Assembly: GCA_016785225.1 (NCBI GenBank)
Contig: JAFBJZ010000512.1
Coordinates: 5,245,001 to 5,309,000, forward strand
Direction of reading: 5' to 3'
Length of the DNA: 64,000 nt
Source of the DNA: Psettodes erumei
Lineage: Eukaryota; Chordata; Actinopteri; Pleuronectiformes; Psettodidae
Shown: in pieces, positions 51,001 to 61,410 of the stretch
Numbering within the stretch: position 1 is the first letter of the stretch
Layout of the letters: each line of letters begins with the position of its first letter
Notes under the pieces: generated by a model
Told to the model about the DNA's origin: nothing
Seen by the model: only the letters and a program-made list of their open reading frames with translations
Database searches by the model: none
Translations under genes and position numbers: made by a program

Positions 51001-52808
51001 TCCTTCCAGCCCGGCCACTCGTTCCAGGGTGTCAATATTCTGGATGAACACACGCATTAATGTCGGCGCAGAAAAAAAAAAAAAGGGATCGCATTAACGC
51101 AAAGCCGAGTGTTTCTCCTACTGTACCTGCGTGTAGCAGCGTTGCAGCAGCCCCTTGTCCTTCAGCATCTTCATGAAGTAGTGACATATTGTCGGCTAAA
51201 CGACCACAACAGTCAAGCAGGAGGGAAGAGATGCCTGTGAGGAAGTTCCCAGGTTTCCAAATGACAAGACAGTGTAACAGCAGGAAGCGTGTGGTACCTT
51301 GAACTGGCCTGGGTAAAGCTCCTTGGCCAGGGCGAAGAACGGCTCCGGATGTTTCTGAGATACAAGGTGATGGAGAATACTGCATTTTATTGTACTGGCA
51401 GGGACTGACACCTCAAGTCATTACAACTTTCATCAAGTTGCTATAAGAGGGTATAATAAGCAACTAGCCATAGTAGCCTAGTAAAAAACTTTAAAGTGCT
51501 ATTTTGTAGTCAAACTTTGGATTAATCAGCATAAGATTCATTTTCTAGCATTACTGTTTCACTTTGATTTCAAATAGTTCGAAATTCAAATCCTGCCAAG
51601 GACTTTAAGGGGGCCCTGAGATATGCCATACTTCAAACTTGTGCAAAGCAATCATGAACACACCTTAAAGTAATCTATCTGGAAGATGGCCTCTGGGTAA
51701 GGAAGGTCATACTTTTGCAGGTTTGCATACAGTCCCGTTCCCGGTGAACGAAAATCAGGGATTCCAGCCGCTGCAGAGAGATTTGTGTCACAGACTTAAA
51801 CATACACAGTACTTATTTGACTATACACACGCGTAAAATCATGATTGGGACACATTTAATGAATCTTTCAACTGACTCATTCTGTGACAATAAAGCCGAG
51901 ATACTCACATGTGGATATTCCTGCTCCCACCATGCAGATGATGTTTTTACCTGCGTGGATGCAGAGCAGTTTTCAACATAAATCAATCCACTGCAGTCAG
52001 CGCTGCATGGTGGGTGGACAGGGAACAAAAACTCACATTTTCCGCTCTTTATGTACCGCGCCACCCCGTCCAGAGTCAGCTCATCCAGAACTTTTTCTGC
52101 TGAGCCGAGGCCCAGGGTGCTGGAGAAGAGGTTACGCAGGAAGTCCACTGACAGGAGGAGAACAGGGTTATCAACGGAACGGGCGATCAATAGTTGTTCT
52201 CTCCCGATCAATAAATGTACTCTCGTGTGGTCAAAAATCGAAAGGTTGCTTAACAAGTAAGAAATCGTTACAACGTTTGCGCCATTAAGAAAAGCGCGAT
52301 TAAGCTGTAGGATTTCGGGTTAACTCCAAACACATCAAAGAATTCAACAACACAACTGAAACACTGAAACAGACAGCGACGAATGTTACACGCCTGTGCA
52401 CACGTACTCTCCGTGTCTCCCGCTGCCTCTTCCTCGCTGCTGTCGTCGGATTGTTCCTGCAAGCGACACACGACATCGGCGCGATGACTCACGGCGAAGC
52501 TGACAGCCAGCTGAGTAACATCAACCTCGCCTGATATCCATCTGCTAACATCCACTCGCCGCAGATGAATTGTTTTTTGTTGTTTTTTTCTTACCTCTGG
52601 TTCGGGTGAAGCCTCCTCCTCTTTTCTGTCAGGAAGTTCTACAGAAACAAATTGAACACCCCGTCAAACGAGTGCTCAAGCGACTATTGTGTACATGGCC
52701 GTGCTGGCTACAATGCTAAGCCAACTAGCGCAGGGGAAACAAACCACCCATCGTCAAATCATGGGCATATCCGCATCAGACATCCACCCTACCTGCTGTA
52801 TCAGACAT
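48054..52808 (-). CDS. sirt2: NAD-dependent protein deacetylase sirtuin-2
   Basis: A class I sirtuin that removes acyl groups from tubulin, histones and other proteins using NAD+. Sixteen coding exons: 52808-52793, 52638-52595, 52456-52408, 52147-52037, 51950-51909, 51770-51664, 51354-51298, 51195-51127, 51039-50910, 50804-50745, 50169-50114, 50006-49930, 49709-49658, 49562-49495, 48707-48641, 48194-48054 (TAA): 381 aa against 389 in human. The N-terminus is short and acidic (MSDTAELPD..., then QSDDSSEEEAAGDTE), followed by the export-signal-like MDFLRNLFSSTLGL. Motifs: GAGISTSAGIPDFRSP (from about residue 82), TQNIDTLE, EAHGTFYTSHC with catalytic His near 185, zinc cysteines in CVSFCC and KCDKC, and IMGTSLQVQPFASL. 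The donor after exon 15 lacks GT in the needed frame (see findings). A poly(A) signal (AATAAA on the minus strand) lies near 48040. Confidence 0.93.
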
Positions 52809-53490
52809 TTATCCGTCTGTCGAGACCCCTTTAACCACAAGGTTCCGGATGACAACGAATTTATATCCAATGTTTACAACGGGTGTCCACTACACCGCTC
52901 GCACTCAGCTGGTCCGTCTTGTTGTGGTCCGTCAACTACACGGTCCGTGTTTGTTGCGACTCAGTTCCTCTCGCATATGTCGTTCCGACCGCTGATCTAA
53001 GCGCTCGACGTTCTGCTAAATGTCACCTAAACTCTCGTATCTTCAACAGACCCGCGATCGATGAGCGCAGGTAACGCGAGGAATGGATAGGGGGTGGTTG
53101 CGTCTAACTTTAAAGCAGATACTGCCACTCAGCGTGCAGTGATGAGAGTTACACGTCGCTCGTGTGAAAGCACAGTCATTTTTTTTACGTACAAAGAAAC
53201 TGCCAATGATTCCTTCATCCCCGTTGATTAATTTGTTCCAGTCCGACCGGTGTCTTCATCAGCCCGCTGTGAGGTCCGACACTGTCGGACTACAGAGCTC
53301 ACGATGGATTATGGGCTTTAGTTCCCTCACAAAACCTGGCACACTGAAGATTAGAAATACATACAGCCACGCTATGACGCATGGCCACGTTGTTTTCATT
53401 GTCTGTTAAACACGCAATATGGATTCACAGGAAAATGTTACAATCTAATTGATGCATTAATACAATATAATCCTAATATTGAACAGTTAG
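52809..53490 (-). promoter_or_regulatory. sirt2 upstream region
   Basis: DNA between the sirt2 start codon and the dmac2 3'UTR. No coding exon was recognised. It should hold the sirt2 5'UTR and promoter; CpGs are frequent at 52960-53290, with no obvious TATA box. A minus-strand AATAAA at 53494-53499 probably ends dmac2. Confidence 0.4.
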
Positions 53491-54075
53491 ACCTTTATTC
53501 AGTTCATTTACAATCATATTTACATCTCAGCAACAGCTAAAAGCATTACCACAGGGACAATGTGCAATTTGCTTGAGACAGAGACAGGATGTTGCATATA
53601 TTTAGACTTACATCACACACACTCATGTGCACACTCTTGACAACAAATTGATTCTGGAGGAAAACAACTCACTAGGTAAAGCAGACTGTGACAACATATG
53701 TCTTGGATGCAAATGGCAAATAATCCAACAGATTTGAGGTAGTAATTCTTGTCCCACTCCTGCAGCATTTTTTACATTAGTATATCTAATTGTATGCTGT
53801 CAACATCCAATCAAGTTTGGGTCGATGACTGGTAAGCCCTGCTGGTTTGTGTCAAGACTTGTGCAGATGTCAGCTTTAGAATTCAACTCTTCCTCTGTGC
53901 TCAACCCACACTGTGTCGTACCTAACCCGAAAAGAAGCCTTGATGTTTGCATTGCTGCAAAGATCAGACTCATCACCTCTCCTCTTCTTATGTCAGGTGC
54001 TTACTGTCCACTTCCCTTTGGCCCACTGACACTCTTTCTCTCTTAGTAAAGCTGTCTCAGAAGACGTTCCCTGCA

Positions 54076-56287
54076 CTAACCCTGCCCTTGCATGTGCTCC
54101 TCCCTCTCTCCTTCCTCCCTTATCAGGCTGAGGTTGTAGCCATTTGCAGTGATATGACACTGTGGTAACATTTCCTCCAGAAGGATAATGACCAGCCCAG
54201 GACTTGAAATCCTGGGGAGGGATGATACATCCAGACGCCGTAGTCCCCTGCAGAACACACACATAAAGGATGCATTTAACACAAAAGCATTGTTTTGGTA
54301 ATAGTAAGTAGACAATGTACGCGCTTGGGTAATTACTTGAGATTCCTCAGTGCAGCCAGGCCGCCTGTGGTGATGCACGGACAGTGAGAGATGTTGAGTT
54401 CCTCCAGAGAGTCTTGGAACATGTGGAGCCTGGCCAGGAACCAATCATCCACTTCAGGGCATCCTCGTAATGACAGAGTCCTTAAAGATCGCTGCCCCTC
54501 TGAGGGGAGACAAATCAGATTTAAAATACTGGACGTAAATGGTGAAGATCATTAAATTTGATTAACAGTACATGTGCTTGACAGACTAAGACAGAGAAAA
54601 TGAAGTTACAGCTGAAGAAATGTGATTTGGAGAGGAGGGGAAAAAAAGAAACTTAAAAAGTTGAAGCTTAGTACCCAGGTTTATCAGTCCTTCGTAGGTG
54701 ATGACAGTGTGGCTCATGTCCACTTCCTCTAAGGGCGTTCCTTTATGATTCAAGAAGTCCCAGTTAAACTTTCCCCTCTGGTTCGCACGAAACCAGTCTG
54801 ATTGACCCACGTATCTGATGAGAGAGCACAGGTGGTCACGTGAAGGTTGGATCACGGCAACACATTTACGACATGATGGTAACGCTAACACAGCATATAG
54901 AGAAATTTAGTTTGGTAATTTGAAGGCATCAAATGCAAATGCAAAGAGTTAGCCACCCAGCTGATTGCCTACCCCCATTCAGCCTGTTTAACCTTTGTTT
55001 CAAAATGTAAGAAGAATAAAAAAAATAATGCATGTGCAGGAAACACTGCGCTGCAATTTAAATTAAAGCTGTCATATCATGATATTCTGAATACTTGTAA
55101 TACTATACATTGTTTGGTCACTTGACTCCATATTTTCATGATCAGTAATTGATAAAAGAAGACACATTTAATGCAGAAAGAAAATCTAGAGTGTATCTTT
55201 ATACACAAACAATGCAGAGGGAACAAGGCACTTACCTAAATCCTCCCTTTAGTTTCAGTATATAAAACGCTGCTGCTATGTCTGACCCATGTAACCTCTG
55301 GGCAAAGCCGTGGTAACTGTGAGAGACAGTGGGGACAAGTCAGTGATGGTCAAAAGAACTACAGTAACGTGACACACTGCATCTGGAGTGAATTAAAAGA
55401 ACCTTGTTATTAGCATATTTCAGAGCTTAAAGAATAAACAGAACCATTACTAATCAGTTTCATAATTTCAGTGGCAGTTGTGCCGACATCTGGTTTACAT
55501 CTGGTTGAAGGACACCGGTTTAGAGTTATGGTGCAGTCTACGGACGCATCTCCGGGTTCAAAAAAAAACAAAACATCTCGTACACGTTCTTCTTCTGAAT
55601 GCTCCTCTTCCTCAGTTTCGAGCTCCAGCCCAGGAGGATCTCCACGTCGTAGAAGCGCTGGGTGAGATAGAGGAGGAGTCTTGTGTGCAGAGGTGGCGGA
55701 GACGGCGAGTCGGAGCTCCACGCTCGCCGACCAAGGGGCCGGAGGAGATCCGACCGCTGGCAACATCTGTGCAGAGACTGAACAGACACGGAGAGAGAGG
55801 AAAGGATCGACTGCTGTCCTCTGGCCACACACACGAGGAACGAAAGACAGGAGACGCCTGTCAAAACTGCGATCTGATTTAAACTACGCTTTTGAACCTC
55901 CCGGTCTGCTGATTACGCAATGTTACCTTGAATGCATGTCAAAGACTACGGCAATGACGTTACTTTTAAGGTTATACAGTTGTTAGAAAGCCCGAAAGGC
56001 TAAGCGGCAACTGTAGGTAACTTGTATATGTATGTAAAACACAAACACGATCAATGAAGTGAGATATAAAGTTAACATCAGCTACATTCAGCTCATGTTG
56101 TATCGGTCCATCACAGCCCTCGAGCAAAAACAACATCGGCACAAGCTATCACCCCCACCATATTGTAATAACCTGCACTCTGTCATTTAAAGTGCAGTTA
56201 AAATTTCGATCGACTGTTTTATTAGTCCGGTGAGTGGAGCAATTAGTCGAAATTTGAAGGGTAACTCACCATCAAGCGGGCCGACAT
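54076..56287 (-). CDS. dmac2: Distal membrane-arm assembly component 2 (DMAC2/ATP5SL)
   Basis: A mitochondrial assembly factor for the distal membrane arm of respiratory complex I. Six exons: 56287-56270, 55813-55584, 55316-55236, 54814-54675, 54499-54337, 54247-54076 (TAG): 267 aa against 257 in human. The N-terminus (MSARLM, then ILSSLSVSVQSLHRCCQRSD) is Ser/Arg-rich without acidic residues, as in a mitochondrial targeting sequence. LLLYLTQRFYDVEILLGW matches human LTNYFYDVEALRDYL. The C-terminal half has leucine-rich repeats: SLRTLSLRGCPEVDDWFLA, SLEELNISHCPCITTGGLAA, LRRLDVSSLPRISSPGL and ILLEEMLPQC. The exon 2 acceptor and donor each have close alternatives; those chosen keep phase and alignment length. 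A probable poly(A) signal is at 53494-53499. Confidence 0.9.
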
Positions 56288-58139
56288 GACAGCGACATTC
56301 AACGGAAAGTGGCGAGGGACAAACATTGCGCCTCCGTACTTTCGGCCTGTTGTCGTTCTTCCTGTCTACCGCAGAGTGTCGCCACATGCACGCCTCTAAT
56401 CTTGACTAAATGAAACTCAAACCTTAAACGAAGCTTTTCGCGTTTTTATCAATCCATTGTCACAGCTAAAACAAGTCCATCGCCTACAGCGCGGAGTGGT
56501 ACAATAAAAGTGGTCAGGAGGGAAATCGGTAATGAAGCCATCAATTCGATTAAAAATGGTTTTGGATATTTGTCAAGATCCATTTAGATTCGCTTGACTA
56601 GATATGGTAAAGATACTAACTGGTAACATGACTGCCTTTCGAGCAGCTCCCACTTTGAAATTCCTGCAGGAGTTTGGACAAATACAGTCACCAAGATGAG
56701 ACACTGTGGGTTACTACAGTAATACAGTATGTAAGCAAACATGTTCTCTCGTGAGAAAGAGCAGTCTGAGGGGCCAGGATGACCAACAGCCACTCGTCTG
56801 GGCTCTCGGACGGTCATCAAGACAGTAACTCTTCAGTACACGGTCCAGAATCACTGTTCCCATTAAAAGTGGTATTTACTGGAAAGTGAAATTCAACAGT
56901 GAAAAAAACATCTCACGACAAATTCACACGTACAGCACACAGTGCTTAGAATTAAGTCTCTTAAATTAAAAGGCTTATCGCCCAGGATTATACTTTGTTC
57001 TCCATGTGGCCCCTGGCATGAAAAGTTCACCTGACCTGAAAAGATACCTCATGCAACCTTAATCACTGTCCAACTTTTTTCTGTTGCAACTGTATTCCTT
57101 GATCACCAACAATCACCCATTTATTTCTTTGCGTCTGCACAGATCGTTCAGAATCAAGAGCATAACAGCGGTAACAGATTTATTACAGCCCTTTAAAATA
57201 ATTCTTCTCAAAAATAGAATAATCAAATCTGTTTGTGTTTATCAGTGTGTCAGAAGTGACTGCTGCCAAGACCTTTCATTTTGATTAGTGCAAAAGATAT
57301 GCACTTACTGAATCAGTCGTCTCAAGGTGGTAGTGTGCTGCCTCCATCTGCTGCTCATGTATGTTGTTTTACAGGCCATTTATTGCTTGCATTTTCTTGC
57401 AAGCATTCTATTTTTTCTTTTTCACACCACAAGGAAAGAAAACAGATTGAAGCACCACCTGTCAGATGTGACAGACACATTACTGGGGGAAAAAGGCATT
57501 GCAGCACCACTCCCTGATCCATCGCTATCACACACACACGAGCAAACACACATGCATAGACATTCTCCTCAAGCTCCCGTACTCACAGGAAGTGTGGTTT
57601 GACAGCACGCACTGCTTGTGCTTCTCCTGTGTGTTTGTAGAGGACTGGCTGAGAAAAGTGGATCGTGGATGGCGAGGCAGACAAAGGGGTTTGATATAGT
57701 AGCAATCAGGTATGTATAGTGGTTTGAACTTTGAACGTGTTCCCAGTGAACAGTCCATATCAGGCAATGCTGACCAACACAAGCCAAAGTGTGATTTGTA
57801 CATGTGTTATATTTAAAATTTGGGTGGCTGCATGGTAAAAAACAAAACAAAAACCCACTGTTTACAATGTATGAGATCCTTTTTATTAGTTGGACTGACA
57901 AAGGTATGGAGGATGGAGGAAAAGGGAGAGTCTGTGTCAAGCCTGAGCAAATCACATTACTGAAGGCTTGGTTGAATGAACAGGTGGACCAATGAATTAA
58001 AGCGTGACTGGCAGAGGGAATGAATTAATTGATCAGGGGACGGATGGTGGAATAGATGGATTGCTTATTGGACCAGAATTTCAATGTTGGAATTGTCCTC
58101 ATGATGGAAGCCCCTGGAAAATATCTACCATGTGTATGT

Positions 58140-58315
58140 GTGGTATAGGCCTACCTCATGTTGTGGGGACTCAAATCTGTTTACACATTAACATCACATT
58201 GACTTGTTTCCCTTATGGGAATCAGGGTTAGGGTTAGCATTGGGGTTGCTCGCCAAGAAATGAATGTAAGTCAATATAATGTCCTCAGAAGTCATGGAAA
58301 CCAGACTGTGTGTGT
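58140..58315 (-). repeat. Dispersed fish-type repeat, copy C (inverted)
   Basis: On the minus strand it reads GTAAACAGATTTGAGTCCCC and ACAACATGAGGTAGG, matching copies A and B; on the plus strand it has GGGTTAGGGTTAGC and GAATGTAAGTCAATATAATG. The long CCTAACCCTAACC-type motif belongs to this repeat and is not telomeric. Confidence 0.7.
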
Positions 58316-59665
58316 GTAAGTACATTTATGGACGTTCATGTGTGTATTGACTCCTGTTGATGTTGACATTGGTGGTCACTTATTCTGATCTGTCTGAGCT
58401 GAAAAAGTATTCTGCTCACAGCTCCAAACCAATTGATCTTTGCGAGGGTGAGATGTTTTTATATCGGCTGCATTCATATTTTCCAATCAAAGTCACAAGC
58501 TTCTCTTTAAAATTCACTTTACTGTATTATTCATGGGATTTTCATTCATATTGTTTACATGCACTGTATTCATATCCCATTTTGTGTTTTTATCTTCATG
58601 AATTTTTCATTGAGCCTTAATGGACCTTTGAAAAGTGTAGTCACCAAAGTGTAGTGAAAGATGCCTGCTGCTAATCTGCTTTTCCTTCTCTTTCTACATG
58701 GTGAGGTCCGACAAAGGCCCAAAAATGTAGATCAGCATACACTGACCGGATGATTTATTAAGAAATGATCAACTTTGATTGACTGATAATGAAAACCATC
58801 ATAGTCACGGTCCTAAATGATAGTCTGCATTCTCATTATGTCACTCCGGCCCCTGGGATCTAACTCAAAATGCATTGCTATGCTGATAACAAACTACTTT
58901 CTCTCTTGAGTTCACAGCAAACTGGTAGCACCAAACCATGCTGAGTGGAAGGCTTCAGCAAATTACGGGCAGATCATTTATTCTGCTCTTGTCAGATGCT
59001 CATCACAATGACTATTTTGTCCTGTAGTGAAGCAGAGCCGCTGCCACATCCTTGTCAGTGGACCCAGACCGAAGTTTCCTAATAGCTGCTCCTCTGCGGC
59101 TCGCCACTTTTCACTTAGAGCTGCAGTAAGTGATGGCCCTGTGGGAAAGCCATTAGCCGTCGACTGTCTCTCTTGGTCTTTGTCCCTGCTCTTACCTCGT
59201 CTCTCTGTTTGAGCTGAGATGTAGTGAAGAGACACACGCACACGTACAAACCCGCAGCAGCGTTCTCAAGACTGTTAGCAGCTGTCAGGGTTGTTTTGTT
59301 TTGATCAGCTCCCATAAAGCCAGCACAGTCTGTAAATCTCTACAGTCTTGGCAGGAAAGCCATTAGTTGGCGGTCGTAGCGGGCCAGTTGCTTAATGCTC
59401 ACATTGCGGGACAATCCCTCTGAGGGTGAACGGAGGGCACAGAGGGCATAAGGAGCAAAGCAACAAATGAGTGAATCAATGCTTAAAACACAGATACAGT
59501 AGATGTTAAGGGTTTCTTGACTATATTTCTGTGCAAACATTCTCTGTACCTGTTGGCAAAAGAAAATGTGATATCAAATTTATATAATACGACCATTAAT
59601 GTCTGTATGGGTGAAACAATTTTACTTTGCTGAGGCATAAATTATGCACAATTTAACGTAAAAAG

Positions 59666-59667
<2 letters not shown>

Positions 59668-59698
<31 letters not shown>
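59668..59698. repeat. (AC)n microsatellite
   Basis: An uninterrupted AC run; similar runs lie at 60342-60369 and 61379-61406. Confidence 0.95.
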
Positions 59699-59702
<4 letters not shown>

Positions 59703-61376
59703 TCTGTAATTAAGTGTGCATACCAATGCTGGGCTCTTAATGTGATGTGTGCCCTCTTATCTTTTTGTGTTTGCTCATTATTCAAACACCTTTCTGTACC
59801 GAGAGTGCCTGTGTGTCTGCACAAGAGCACGTAATCATCATGTTGTTATCAGTCTTTTTCCACACATCTGTTCTAATTTCCATTGACAGAATTAATTACC
59901 ATGGTGACGAGCAGCACGCCAACCCAACCCATGGCTATACGCGCCGAGCAATTATGCAGCACCATTATCTTGTAGGGAGGTATCACTCAGAATAGCACAT
60001 CAGCCATAAATAGCACGAGCGGAGCGGAGCATATCATAGGCTAGAGACTATATCGACTGGAAAATGCTGAGACCCCCAAAATGAATGCTGTTCACTCAGA
60101 TCTCGGTGTGGCATTGAATGCACGTTGAGTTACTGCACAGGCACAAAATCCGGCTCCAGCGCATGCATATACAATGGAAAGCAGCCGTTTGGAGATATGT
60201 GCTCTCCCATGTGGACGACCCCAAGTGAGCAGCTGTAATGGTTGTGAACAGTTAAAAAAAACATCACGAGGCTGGATTTTCCTCTGAGACTTCACATCAG
60301 AAGTAAAAGTTGCAGCCTGCTGTTCCGAATCCTTTGAATATGCACACACACACACACACACACACACACGAGATCTTCCAGACTCTTGGAAAAGTCTGCA
60401 AATTGTGCTCTGTGTATATATGATTAATTGTATTTACAATTCACTGATTTTGATATGGGTTCATGCATATAAAGATATATGTGTACATTCGTGTATATAT
60501 GTTTATAAAAAATAATATTTATATATATTCATGTACAAATCTTTCTATCGCTCATCTCTCTCTGCAAGGCGGCGACTGTACGTACAGTATTCCCAATAGG
60601 TTGGAGGGAGTTTTCAATGTGTCAGCTACATAGCAGCAGATGAATAATGCAAAGGAAATAAAGGGCTTTTTTCTGCACAGCAGCTACATGAGCTATGATA
60701 CGATCAGACCTAAGTTGTAAACCTTTAAACTTATGCTTGACTTGCCAACCTCTCTGTGTGACTTTTAAGTGACTCCTTACATCCAGTGACAACACTTTCA
60801 ATTTATAGGCTGTGCATTGTGTATGTTGCGGGCTGTGTTGATGAGTCATGCCACTTAATTGGAGGTAAATGTAAAGCCTGTATTTATGCAGGATTGTCGA
60901 ATTCATTGGCCTGAGAGGGCAATTTTGAATATACATAAACCATGATATTAATGCTGTGCTTGGTATGATGTATTAATTCAGTGTTATTAGATATTAATCC
61001 ATGCGTTTTACATTATGGCTTTAAATAGATGTCACTAAATTAGGTTTAATGCATTATACATTTCAGTCATTTCACATCTTGTCACAACTTTCTATTCCAG
61101 GTCTTTCTTCCATTTTCTCGCCACCTCTTCATTAACTTTCCATCTTCCTTTGTTCCTCTTGTACTTCAAGCCCAAAACCATCCTCTCCTCCCCCATCTTT
61201 CTTCTACAATCTCCCTCTGTCACAGCACATGCAAGTCAGGCTTTTTAATCTATAAATTCAGCACATGCTTTATCATTTCCTCTCACGTCCTGCCCTAATC
61301 TCTCCCTCTCTCTGTCTTTGTCAGCAGTATATGGACTTGGGTGCATGGAGCATAATAAGCACACGTACAGCTCAAG

Positions 61377-61410
<34 letters not shown>

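Noticed and set aside
56584..56820. 78-codon minus-strand frame right of dmac2
   Set aside because: No recognisable domain, no clear splice sites, and a Kozak context of no distinction.
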